In this document: positions 44,353 through 57,400 of the stretch, piece after piece
Layout: each line of letters opens with the position of its first letter
Position numbering within the stretch: the stretch's first letter is position 1
NCBI GenBank assembly: GCA_009746045.1
Contig: RPFO01002108.1
Span: forward strand, 1-64,000
Reading direction: 5' to 3'
DNA: 64,000 nt
Source of the DNA: Mesostigma viride
Taxonomy: Eukaryota; Streptophyta; Mesostigmatophyceae; Mesostigmatales; Mesostigmataceae
Position numbers and translations under genes: made by a program
Notes under the pieces: generated by a model
Told to the model about the DNA's origin: nothing
Databases searched by the model: none
Seen by the model: the letters and a program-made list of their open reading frames with translations, nothing else

Positions 44353-45428
44353 TTGCCAGCAGTTCCTTACACTCGATGTGACTCGGAAGCCTTGTCACCT
44401 CTTGCAGTTATTTGAATTGTGCCTCTGTAACTACACAAACACGCATATACGCAACTTCATTTGGAACGGATACAAATTTCCGTCCTTCGACACGCTGGCG
44501 GTCTTGGCATTACCATCCAGATGCCTATGCTGTACGAAGCTCGGAACGACTAGACGCTGACTCCAAAGCCTTGCGTGCCGAACCCAGGCTAAATGCGCCC
44601 CAACGGTTGGCCTGGTGAAGCAATGGCGGTCATGTCGCCCGGGGACAGGTGTATCTTGTCTGCACAATCGACAGCGCACAACCGCGTCTTTGTCGCGCCC
44701 CTGTGTACCTCGATCCGGACTCAGGTGTCAGCTCCTAACCGATTGAATAAGAGATTAGTTGGGGCGATTGGGTAATTAGATAGGGTGGACACTTTTCACT
44801 CGGTCACTCCTCACTCCTCAGGTGGCAGGTTCCTATCCGGCTGTGGCTTGGCGCTTCCCAGGCAGATCGCAGTTGTTGCCCGTACCTTTTGACCAGGTTG
44901 ATGGCCAACAGTCATAATTTGATCTGCAACGGCAACGGCCTGACTTGCATCGGAGCTGTACAGCAGTGTATTGTCTGTACTCGCCACGTGTGGCCTTGCG
45001 ATGCGCCGCAAAATTTAAAACGCGACGGCATGCCACGTTTCGAAACACCAAAGTTTTCTACTCGCCAAACCTGATTTGAAAAAACATGCTAGCAAGTAGA
45101 AAAGGTATCAAGTGGCGACAAGTGGCGAGTTTGTGCTTTGTTCCGGACATTGCTAGGCTGGCGCGTGCAGACCACGGCGGCGCGGCGCAAAAAAATATTA
45201 TTGATTATTGGCGGGCTGCCATAAGTGCCAGTTTTTTACTAAGATTGCAGTTGCGCATACGCCAGCACAACATGCCGACACGAGAACACGAGTGACGCCA
45301 GTCCCGCCCCGATGAACGTCGCCTCACGTGAGTTATAAAACGGACTTCCAACAGCGGGCCGGCATTGCCTCCCAACGTTGGGAGCGCACGGCTGCGTGAG
45401 CCAGCTCGTCCTTAACCAGGCCCCGACA
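44353..45428. promoter_or_regulatory. shared upstream region of two divergent genes
   Basis: The NT-C2 gene starts at 44352 on the minus strand and the PRPP synthetase gene at about 45429 on the plus strand. The 1.08 kb between their start codons must hold both 5' untranslated regions and promoters. No TATA box is convincing. A perfect 16-bp palindrome is at 45369-45384. Confidence 0.6.
45369..45384. promoter_or_regulatory. perfect palindrome CTCCCAACGTTGGGAG
   Basis: It lies 45 bp upstream of the chosen PRPP synthetase ATG and in frame with an earlier ATG (45378). It could be a dimeric-factor site or a 5' UTR hairpin. This rests on symmetry and position only. Confidence 0.4.
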
Positions 45429-48400
45429 ATGCAGCCAAGTCGCATGGCTGCGCTTGTCCGAATCGGGCGGCAGTTGGGTGGCCAAGCTGCTCGCCATCAC
45501 TCGGCCTTCGAGGTGAATGCCTTGAAAGCAGGCGGCTCACATGGAAAGGCGGCAGTGCGAAACGTAAACGTACATTCGAGCCACCATTCAGCTGAAAATG
45601 AATTGTACAAGGTCGGTGGAGTCCGACGACACTTTGCAGCGGCCACACAGCTTCACAAAGCGCAGACGGGGGATAATGCCGGTCAGGACGGCGAGCCGGG
45701 TTGGATGGTAGGTTGCCGTCAAACTGCGATGCCGTTCCGCACTCTTCCTGTTCCCAAGCGCTCAAAAATCGTATTGGGGTTCGGGGGTTCACTTTTTATA
45801 TCTTCTGCTTCAATTGATGTTCATAATCTCCACAGAGCAGGCCACGATTCGCTGTGCCGCTTCATCCTGCCTACGTGTCCTACCGCAGTTGTTAGAATTT
45901 TTACGCTGCACAAGGAAGGTCACGCTTGGCGCTGACGGATATGGATTCAACACATCAAACTGGCCTGCAGTTGTCCGTCCTTGTCCTCACAATTCTTGTT
46001 GATGTGGGAACGCAATTATGAACGCCATTGTCTGTACGCTTGGTGGTGCGTACTTCCTCGTGGTCCGTACTCCCCTGCGCAGCGCGGGCTGGGCCTAAAG
46101 ACGCTTGTTCTGGCATCCGCGGCCGCCATTGCCGGGATCGGCTCGTCCGTGGCCATGGCGGACGCCCACCCGAAGGATCAAGCGAAGGGGCCGAGCGTTG
46201 AGAAGGAGAAGCCAAAGGGGGGCACGCCTGAGGAGCCGGTTAAAGTGACCAGGTAACTAAGATGGCCAGGCCGGTTCAAATGACCAGGAGAGTGATATGG
46301 CCAGGCCCCCTAAAGTGACGAGGTAACTGGAATGGCCTGGCCAGTTAAAGTGACCAGGTAGGGGAAATGGCCAGGTGCGGCCCTCTCATGAGGGGTTGCC
46401 ACCTGGCACATCTTGGTCTCCTACAGGCTAGCAGATACTTCTGGGGATGGGCGGGCGATGCGCCCGTGCGGTGGGTGGTGAGGGGGGTGGGAGATGCCCC
46501 TGTGTGGTGGGTGGTGAGGGAGGTGGGAGATGGGTCATGATCACGTGTGTGTGGGGGGCCAATATCAACAGGAAGTTTGTCTTGTTGGGCAAGATACAGG
46601 GGGTCGCACTTATCACTGTTCTCTTTGCCCGTGCACCATCCGTGGCAGTGGTGTGGGGGGGCGGGGGTCGGGGGGCCAGGGGGGTGGGGGTGGGGGGGTG
46701 GGGGGTGGGGGTGGGGGTGGGGGGTGGGGGGTGGGGGGTGGGGGGTGGGGGGTGGGGGGGTGGGGGTGGGGGGTGGGGGTGGGGGGGTGGGGGGTGGGGG
46801 GGTGGGGGGTGGGGGGGTGGGGGGTGGGGGGGTGGGGGGTGGGGGGTGGGGGGTGGGGGGGTGGGGTGGGGGGGGGGGGGTGGGGTGGGTGGGGGGTGGG
46901 GTGGGTGGGGTGGGGGGTGGGGGGATGGGGGGTGCGGGGATGGGGGGTGGGGGGGTGGGGGTGGGGGGTGGGGGGGTGGGGGATGGGGGGTGGGGGGGGG
47001 GGTGGGGGGGTGGGGGGTGGGGGGGTGGGGGGTGGGGGGGGGGTGGGGGGGTGGGGGGTGGGGGGGTGGGGGGGTGGGGGGGTGGGGGGTGGGGGGTGGG
47101 GGGTGGGGGGTGGGGGGGTGGGGGGGTGGGGGGTGGGGGGTGGGGGGTGGGGGGTGGGGGTGGGGGGTGGGGTTGGGGGGTGGGGGAGTTGGGGGTTGGG
47201 GGTTGGGGGGTTGGGGGTTGGGGGGTGGGGGGGTGGGGGGTGGGGGGGGTGGGGGCGGGGGGTGGGGGTACAAAGCCCTTGACTGAATATCTATGCTTTG
47301 ACTGAGTATACGTTATGATGTCTGCATATTCGTGCAGATATCATTGCCAGGGTCATACCTGCAACGAATACCCCATCTTCCAACGAATAAGAGCAACAGG
47401 CCCACATCCTAAACGGCCTCGTCTACAATTTTATTCATGATGATCCTGGCGCCATATTTACCCCTGTTGTCTCACTGGCTCGTAGGTGCATCGTTGAGTC
47501 AAACTAACTGAACAAATTAGAACCATGTCTTTCAGATCATCGTAAAAAATGGTATCATGTCATCCACCCATTTGTGCTCTCCTTGAATATGAATTTATTT
47601 GCTTTTCACCGGCTCGCATGCTCTTGCCTTTGCCTTGATTTTGCCGTGCTTTCCCCTTCGCCTTGCCCTTGCCTTCCCCCTCGCCTTGCCCTTGCCTCCC
47701 CCCTTCCCTTGCTTGGCTCCATCCCTCGCAGGCTCATCCGTGAGTTATTCGAGGAGCCACTTCTGTTCCCTGGCACCGCCAACGTGCCTCTGGCCAAGGG
47801 CATCGCAGAAGCGCTCAACATGCACCTCAGCCGCATCAGCGTGCGTGCCTGCGGGGCGGCTTAAACTTTATTTCATTCATGCTGTGTGCAGTGTCGCTTA
47901 TTCCACCTCAGTCCGATCAGTGTGCATAACTTTGTGTCCTTAGTCTTTTCAGTGTCTTGTCCTTGTTTTTTCCCCCTGTCCTTGTGCGGGGCACCTGAGC
48001 CGGATGATTGTGTCTGCCTCGGGGGCAAGTCTATCGAGCGCTGCTCAAGTGCTTTTGAAGGTCCCACGGGGTACCTTTGAGCGTAGCCGGTTAATTGTGT
48101 GCTCCCATCTCGCACGTACCTAATAAATGACAAAGGGCAGCACTCAGTTTATTAATGACAGCATCAGCCTACATTATGTTCCCTAATAATACCAACAGAA
48201 GTCACCACCTGGGTCATGGTCATAATGCTCCTGCTGCGGTCCTCTCTTCCTATAAATTTCCCATCTCTTACTATGAATCCCCCCATGTCTCACTTCTAAT
48301 CCTCCCATCTCTCACTTCAAATCCTCCCATCTCTTACAAAAAATCCTCCTATCTCTTGTTATTATAAATCCTCCCATTCCTCACCATACCTCTTTCCGCT

Positions 48401-51400
48401 GTCACTGACATATGCATACAAGTCAGTGGGTTGCGGCCTCCGCATATTTCGTGCTTATCTTACGATCATCTAAAGTGGTAATCCAGTCTAGTGAACATGT
48501 ACGAGCGCATAGCTTGTCAACGAACATGTGCAAGCACATATTTTGTTGTGAAAAAGTTGTCACGTGCGTGCAGGGCATTCGCTTTGCGGATGGTGGGAAG
48601 AATGTTTCTAATGCCACGTACGAGTGGATATCATATCTGACTATCTTTCTCACCTGCAATCACCATGCAGGTGGTCCGCTTTGCGGATGGGGAGAAGCAC
48701 ATCTCGCTGTTGGACAGCGTGCGCGGGCGGGACTGCTTCGTCATCCAGGTGCATACTTTGCCATTGCCAGCGTGTGGGACAATGTTTGGTGCTATTACAT
48801 GTCGGACATCGTGTTGCCCAAGCGTGGCTGCTCGGTCACAAGTCCTTACTTTTGTCTTTCTTATGCTAGCGGTCGTATGACGAGGATAGCAGGTAGAGAC
48901 AAGGAAAAGAGCGCCTTTCGTCGCCAGGCTTTCGCCCGTGCCTAGCTTTATGCTCCTCTCTTGGGGTGAGCCCATTGGTCATGTGTAGACAATCCAACCC
49001 CGTCTGTTGTGCATCGGTATCACACATGCAAGAAAAAGCTGATGTATCATTGAAACTTATTGCAAGGCTGAGTGAGCTGTCTCAGAGACATGAAAGTTAC
49101 ATTTAAGTCGTGGCATTTCGGCCTTCCTCCCGGGCACCCGTTTTCGACAACAGCTCCAGCATGCTGATGCTCAAGACATGGTGACGTCTCACGTCTGGTT
49201 CGCTTGCGTTTGCCTCTGTGGGTTTGCTCTTTTGCGCCAGCCCACCAGCCCGCCTGTGAATGAAAGCATAATGGAGCTGTTCCTGATCGTCTCGACCATG
49301 AGGAGAGCGTCCGGTGAGTGTTGGCCTAGTCAACTGCTAGCATCCGTGCTCCTGGTCCGATGTTACTGATCCAATCGCTGGTTCAGATTCCTTTTATTGT
49401 GTGTGTCTATAGGGATACATTTAGTCATCCATGTGTTCTACAACAATGTGGTAGGCCAAGGTATTACAACTGTGAACATCAGCAGCGATCCTTGTCCTTA
49501 CCGTGTCTCTGCTCATCCACCTTGCACTCGGTAGTTTCTTTTGCGAACGACTCGTTTGCGAGCAATTCTACGTGGGTACCAAAACCCACAAGGCTCTGGG
49601 ACGCTTTCTTTGACTCGTTCATCAAACTTGTAAGTTTGACTCTGTTTTAAATTGCCCTGGGTTCTAGCCTGGTTTACTATCTGTATTATCGCCTTCCACC
49701 TCGCTCTGCTCTTTCTCCCTGTTGCAAGCAGCTCTTATCATCTCACTTTGAGGTGCAGAAATGTCTCACGACCATGCTGGTCTCTTGATGGTTACACAAG
49801 CAATAACTCGACGGCTGTTGCTTGTGGGTGAGCAAAGGGAAGGAAAGGTGGAAGAGAGGGGCCAGCGTGGCTGAAATGCCTGCTGCCCCCTACCACCGCA
49901 TCATGATTTACTGCTATGATTTTCGATTTCTTCCCCCTTTCCCTGCATGCGATACACGACACGATTGGAACGGATGCCCGCCTGCCACATGCCAGCCAAG
50001 TCCATCACCGCGGTCATCCCCTACTACGGTTACGCGCGCCAGGACCGCAAGAGCAAGGTGGGTGGGCGAGGCACTTGATGGTGGAGATAGCTGTGCTCGC
50101 TGCCCGTGCAGCTTGCCATGTTCAGCGGAGATTAGCGAGCGGTGCGGCCCTCCTTCCTTTCTTTCCTTGCTCTACAGCTTGACTTGTTCAAGGGACAACA
50201 GCGATAACAAGGTGAGGCAATCTTTGGCGAAAATTGCTTGGCTAAGGTCCTTGACCCTTCTCTGTCATAGTCCTTTTGACGTTTAGCTTGTAAATTTCCT
50301 TTTTGTCATTTTTTTTCTTTACCGATTATGAGGTGTGCACTACTAGGTTGTATGCTTTGTTTGTCTTTCAAGGAGCCCATACCTCATGGCCCTTCACACA
50401 ACGAATCTGTTTTATGGTGAACGCCGCTCCTGCGCACACCCACCACCCACTTGGGTCGTGTCAACACAATCTATTTCCACAAATGGGCTTTTTGTCTTAT
50501 TTTTTTTCCTCCAAAGCCCCCAAGCCGCCTGTGCCCATCTTTGTGGCCGACGTGTTCTGAGCTGTGTGACCATTAGATGTATACTAAATTGTTATATTTG
50601 ACTTTCTGATCGGTTGTCACTCCTCACCTTGGTGGTCATCCCACCAGCCGCGCGTACCCATCTCGGCGGCCGACGTGGCATACCTGCTGGAGGCGGTGGG
50701 CGTGGACCGCGTCATCAGCGTGGACCTGCACTGCGGGCAGATCCAGGTGGGCACATAGTAGTGGCTGCATACTGTACGTACATCGTACATAATAAGCGTA
50801 CATGGTACATAGTATACGTACATCATACAAACCGCAATACAGGCACATTGTTGCCGTCTAGTGTTCACTGTGCGCAATCGTTGCCTTCTCATACGGAAAT
50901 CGTACAAACCGCACGACAGGGTTTTTAAAATCAAAAGTACTTCTATCTATTATAGCTTGGGTGACGTTACTATTTGTGACTGCTAATAGTGTTGCTGCTC
51001 GTGCCTGAAATCTCATTGACCCTGCATGTGCGATGTTGTGAACATGGTTTTCACGTCGCTGGTGTGGTGTTGATGGGGCTGGCAATCCCGTTAGCATCTG
51101 CCACCCGGTCACAACAAGCGAAGCCGAATGGAAAGTACTGCTGTTCAATCTGTGGCATGCCGCAATCAAAGCTTACCACAATAACAATTCATTGCCCACC
51201 CTTTTGTCCGTGCAGCACTTATCTCACTGGTATGTCAGTGCCGCACTCGTACGTCCGTTCCACGCGTATCTCACGCGTTTGCCCCCCCCTGCAGGGTTTC
51301 TTCAGCCCAAAGACCCCCGTGGACAACCTGTTTGGCAGCGTGGTGGCCTACCCCTACTTCCACAAGCTGAAAGGTGCGTTCAGCAGTAGTACGCGATTCA

Positions 51401-54400
51401 ATTGGCGTAAACCTGCATATGACAGCAGTTTGCAATGCTACAAGCTCAAAGGTTGCGTGTGGCGGCGATTTGCATGCGTGTGAAGCATAAGACCAAGGTG
51501 TGTGAGACAGCATTGCGCCATGCCCGAGGTTAGAGTTGTGTGTGTGCATCAGCATTTTCACAGGCACCTCGTCGGTGTGCCTGGTATCTTGAGGCTACTC
51601 TGCCGCTGATACACAGCCGATATGTAGTCTAGCCGATAGCGTCACAAGGTGCCCCGTTGCCTTTGACAATTCCTTAACTATCACTTTAATATGTAGTCTA
51701 GCCGATAGCGTCACAAGGTGCCCCGTTGCCCTTGACAATTCCTTAACTATCACTTTGTGGGACGGGTACAAAGTGTCCTCCCACAGGAGGCGCGTGACCT
51801 GCCATCGCACGCGCTTGACTAGATTGAGGCTGAATGTGGCCGTGTGACATCCTTTTGCCTTCAGCTCAGAGGGAGACATACAACTCCTTGGCTTTGGGAT
51901 AAAGTCTAGGTGCGTTGCGACTTTCCATCAGCGGCATGTGGGCCATCCGACTGCATATGGCATCTATTACTTATATTTTATTGTTGGCTCTAATATAGAA
52001 TACAGCGACATACGCTCGACGATATCAGAAGTACCCTGTCCGAACTATCGGAGCCGGCTGCCTTTCTGCGTGCTTCTAGGTTCTCACACGCCGCGGTGAT
52101 TCCCTTCCTCATTCTTAGTCTTTGTGGCTTCTGACTACCGCAGCGACACTGACTCTGCACCTCTTTGGGATCCGGATCTCCCCACTATTTCTCGAGGGTT
52201 TCTGGATAGACTCATGGTATGTATTCTTTACATATCTTAGTGTGTCTTGATGCGCTCTTGATCGGGTATATTTGAAATTAGTTTAGTGTAGTGGTATGAG
52301 AGAGACCGCAGCAGGCAGCTGGGACAACCGCCGGCTTTAAGCCCCGCCGGCCGCGCGGATGGCAGGCGTTAGACAAGTCGTAAATTAAATATGGGAAATT
52401 GTGGGCCAGCGGCTCTTGGTCAAGCCGCGCGCCACTAGTTCTTAGGCTTAGGCTCTAATACGGAACGTACAACATGGCTGAAAATCTGGCGTCACAGGTT
52501 GGTGACGTGACGGTCGCCACTTGTCAGTGGCCATAGTTTGTGACGAAAGCACTTTGCGTGGCAATCCCTAGTGGGCTTTGAAACTAGGAGTAGGAATAGT
52601 TCAAAGCTAATGTACATCCCCCGTATCGTTAATTGTAATTCGGTTCAGCCGAAAGGCCCTTCGGCATTAGACATTAGTGTTTTATTGGTTGGAAGTGCTA
52701 CTGGGCCCTAAACAAGTAATTATTAGTTTGTATGTTTGGTTAACGAACAACCATTGAACTGGCTGCGCAATCTTATTCTTTGTTTGTTTGGTATAAGCCA
52801 GCCGGCTGCACTGCTGTTACTGCCAGTAAAAGCACATTTGTCAGCCAAAGATTTAATACTTCTTTGTTTTTTACCGCAAAAGAATCGCTTTTGACAGTCA
52901 AAGAATACTTATTTACACTTGTTTGGTTGGTTGGTTGCTAGAAAAACGACAGGGGAGCAATCTCGGGAATAATTTTTTTGAAAATCTCCTGTTTCATTTA
53001 TCGTTTGCAGGTGGTCCACGCCCAGCCTCATAATTATTGAGTAAAATTAACAATTCGAGGGGTGTATTTCGTAGGGAGTTTGTGAGTCAAGTCTAACGTT
53101 ACACGGAAAGTGAATGACGGTTTTCAACAGCTGTCCTGCTTGGCCGAAGGGGAATATAGCCAAACTCAGTATGTCGTCTAGGTAGTTCTTTCACAATTTG
53201 GCTGCGCCGACACCCAGTGCCGGCAGCAAGAGATTCCCCAGCCTGACACCTGTTTATGGTGTGGGGCTAGCTCCGAAAATTTTCATTGCGGCAGCTGTCA
53301 ATTTACCCACGCTTTTCTGGAGCGGTTCACAGGCTGCCAAATTTCCTGGACCTTCGTTACGGTCCGGGTGGTCGGGTTTGTTCTGGTACGGTTCTTTTTT
53401 ATTATGCATTATTAAGAAAAAACGGCAGAGTAGTCTGATGAGTCATCCTTGCTGAGCTGCAACAAGCCAGCAAATGCCACCATTGTCAAAGCGACTCAGC
53501 GAGCCGGCTGGCTGTGGCGGAATACCGTAGTGGCTCTTATATGTGTACGCTTAATTATCGTACGAGGGCTTTTAGCGATTTTTGTTACGCGTACGGGGTT
53601 TTTGGGATTTTTTCTTAGTGTACGTAGGTATTTCGTAAGGGTATATCGTAGGTATATTTGGGAGGCAGTACCCTAGGGACCACATATGGAAGCCCCTCAT
53701 TCGTATATCGTAGCACCTGAGGGTGATTTCTTGGGATGTACGAGGCCGGAAGGAGGTCTTTTTTCGGCCTGTACGGGGTCGATTCGTACATAATTAGGCG
53801 TACTGATATAAGAGCCACTACGGTATTGTACCTGGGGATGCTTGCACCCCAGGTTGGTCTTTCCGTCACAGGCCGGCCTGCTTTCAACCGGCTCGTACCT
53901 GGGGATGCTTGAACTCCGGGTTGCACTGGCAGAAGGCCGCTGAGGCGTCCATCTTAAAAATTAATGCCCAACGATTGTCTCCGGGTTTAGTTAGGGAACT
54001 CGCCAAGCGCTGTGGCAGGTGCCCAACTTGTCTTCTCAATGCGCCCAGTACCAACGGATTTGCACCAAGCTGTGGCCGCGCCGGTAATCGCCCTGCGAGA
54101 GGGGGCAATTGAAGGGCGCCGCCCAGCCGTGCATGAAAAGGTGGCCCTGCGTGCATGAAAAGGCGAGGGTCACTATACTGGAGGCGCGGGCACAGTCGCC
54201 GCATTTTGGCGTTGCGACAGGTCGCGCTCGAGGTCGGGGATGAAGCGAGGATCGTTGGCGCTTAAAGTCAAGCTTCAAGTCGCCAGGGGAGGGGTGATGG
54301 GGCATGCACTACGTGCTGAATTGTTTTCTGATTCGGTTCCACCTTGCCATTCATTCATGATGGCCCAGTCCACTCATCGCTTCAATAAAGACTGGTGATT

Positions 54401-57400
54401 CTTGGGAGTGAATGGGTGTAAAATATATTCTTGATATAATTTACTGTTTCTTGACATACTCGCGACGCCTTGGCCTCTCCACCTGGCCCCTTCCTTTCTC
54501 CCACGGACGTGCTCACTTCCCCCCCCCCCCCCCCCCAATCGTCCTTCGTGTCCATATTCGGTCACGTGTGCATTGACGATGCGACGCATGTCCATTCCTC
54601 TGCAGATATTGAGAACGCAGTCGTGGTGTCCCCGGACGCGGGCGGTGTGGACCGTGCCAAGGCCTTCCGCGACGGCCTCATGTGGGTGGACACTGTCGCA
54701 TGCCCCATTTACCATGGAAGGAAACAATAGCGGTGGGGGCAGCTACGTAGCAAGGCCCTTGGGGTGATGGCCTCAAATGAGCAATGGCACAGAGGTGGTA
54801 TATGCGAATGTGGGTTTACACAAAAGTGTCTGAAGTGGTCTTAGAGTATAAGCTCTGCCACATATGCCACTGGGGACCATGAGCTGTGGGATCATGAACC
54901 ATCGGACCTTGTTCTTACTGCTGGCAACATCTCATAGAAATGCTTGATTTCTCTCTGATTGTGTTCCCCACTGGTAGTTCCATTGCACCACTTGCAAGCA
55001 TGGGAAGCACGGGGAGCATGTGCAAAGTCCTGTAACGGAAATACCACATACTTAGGGTTGGATTGTGAAAGTGCTGCAATGCTGTTACCCGTAACAATCC
55101 CGAGCTTTGAAAGCCCCAACGTTGCCACTGGAAGCTAGTGCTCAGCTGGCCTGATCCTCCATCTAATGTCCCCCGCCTGGCTACTCACCGTGTACTTGGT
55201 GTCATGCGACATGTATCTTGTTTCACGGCTTTGGCTCATGCTCGTGTACTTGAGCTGTGTGGCAAGCCGTTGGGAGGCTTTTGGGTGGTTGCTTTATTGC
55301 GAAGCACTGTGGCTCGTACCTATGAGCACAGAGCGTCCGATTCATGGCCTCCCCTGCTGTCTGGCCTTTTCTAAGATGCCGTCGTCATCATGATGCTCAT
55401 GCATGATCACTATACGCTCTTATATGATTACTATACACTCATGTATCTTCCTTGTACGATTATCCTTTTTTTTTTTAATAGGATCATTCTTCTTTTTTAT
55501 TATTTGTGCAGGATTGTTCTCACGGTTCTATGGGGGTGCTCTGTTTGCTGCCATCCGGGGCCACTGTTTTCGGCGCGCATTTGCAGGAAGCAAGGCATGA
55601 ACAACGTCGCGTTTGCGATGATCATCAAGCAGAGAGAGAAGGCGAACGAGGTCTCCTCGATGGACCTGGTCGGCAGCGTGCAAGGCATGGACGCAATCAT
55701 CGTGGACGACATGATCGACACCGCGGGCACGCTCTGCAAGGCGGCCGAGCTCCTAAAGTCGATGGGCGCGCGCCGCGTGTACGCCTTTGCCACGCACCCG
55801 GTCTTCTCCCGCAACGCGATGGAGCGCATCCAGGCCTCGCACGGCCTGGACGGTGTCGTGGTGAGTGTGGGGTGGGGGCAACTTAATTTGTAATATCAGT
55901 ATTATCATGTTTTTCCCTAGTACTAGTATATATATTGTATGCTGTAGCGACTCGCTCGATGGAGCGACTCGCTGATAAGCCATCTTATTGACTGGACGGC
56001 GCCGTGCTAGATGGAAGCAGGGTGGGCTGAGGTGGGGTAATTAGACGCCACATTGGTCTCGAAGGTGTCGTGTTGGGTGGAATTTGGGGGGGGCGGGGGC
56101 ATGTCTCCTGTCACACTCGCTGGCTGTAGCTACAGCGCAATCTGTGCTGGAGCGAATTAGGCATCGTGGTAGGTGAGGGGTCACCTTGGGCTTGCTGATT
56201 ACTTGATTGCAGGGGGTGGGCTGACAACCTTTTGTATGACCTTGATCGACCTTGCAGGGTGTGTTGGAGCAAAGGTTGTGGTTCATGGCAAAGCTGCGCG
56301 GTACAATGGCAGGTCTGAGCCACCACAATCGCTGTCTTTGATCCAGACAGAACGGTTCATCGTAGAGTGGCAAGCCCCCCCCCCCCCCAGCACGTGCTCC
56401 GGTCTTTGACACATCCTCGCACCGCATGGTAGCTACCAGCACACCAGGGTCATCAGATCCTGATCCATCCATCCATCCATCCATCCATCCATCCATCCAT
56501 CCATCCATCCATCCATCCATCCATCCATCCATCCATCCATCCATCCATCCATCCATCCATCCATCCATCCATCCATCCATCCATCCATCCATCCATCCAT
56601 CCATCCATCCATCCATCCATCCATCCATCCATCCATCCATCCATCCATCCATCCATCCATCCATCCATCCATCCATCCATCCATCCATCCATCCATCCAT
56701 CCATCCATCCCTTGGGAGAAGAGAATTTCCTCTCCCGGAGCCTGGCGCGTGTTCCATGGCACTGACGGTTGCCAAAGTCTTCACTCATGGCTTTTACTGT
56801 TGTTAAAAAGAATTCGCGATCAACGGTGCTTTCCCTTTTTCCTCCTCTCATGCGGCAGGTGCTGAACACCATCCACCACAAGGAGGAGGACCTAGCCAAG
56901 GCGCCCAAGATCAAGGTGCTCGACATCGCGCCGCTGCTGGCCGACGCCATCCGCAGGTATAGGGTTGGGAACACTGTGCCTTGTGGAGACGATAGTGTAG
57001 TTTCTTGCCCTAGTATTTGCCCCTGTGGACCAATAGCGGCTGACGCAATCTGCGGGTAGGGGGGGTACTTGCTGAGGTACTGGTATACTGTGTGGGTGAT
57101 TGTGTGTTTGTTTGTGTATGACACATCTTTGCGAGGTTGATTTGTAGACATCTGCAGGTGCCATGCCCAGGTGGGCAACGCTCCGCGAGGTTGACCCCAG
57201 AAGGATCGGGTCACTGTGCTAAAAAATAAGGGGTATTCCGTTGGTGCTTGGTCCATGTATTGACATGCACGTTTCAGTTTGGAGTGGAAGAGAGACATGA
57301 GCACTCAGGTGTTCCGTGTTGATGCTTGGGAGAGATGCTTGCGACTGCCATCGTTGCCTATGTTGATGGCCTTGGTGATAGTTGTGAGACAAAACATGTC

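Noticed and set aside
46428-47305. Gly/Trp-rich and Pro/His-rich long frames
   Set aside because: These are frames through the G-rich intronic minisatellite. They overlap in all phases and lie between two well-supported PRPS exons.
56041-57304. Frames with Met-Asp-Gly-Trp or His-Pro-Ser-Ile repeats
   Set aside because: They are translations of the perfect ATCC microsatellite in PRPS intron 10.
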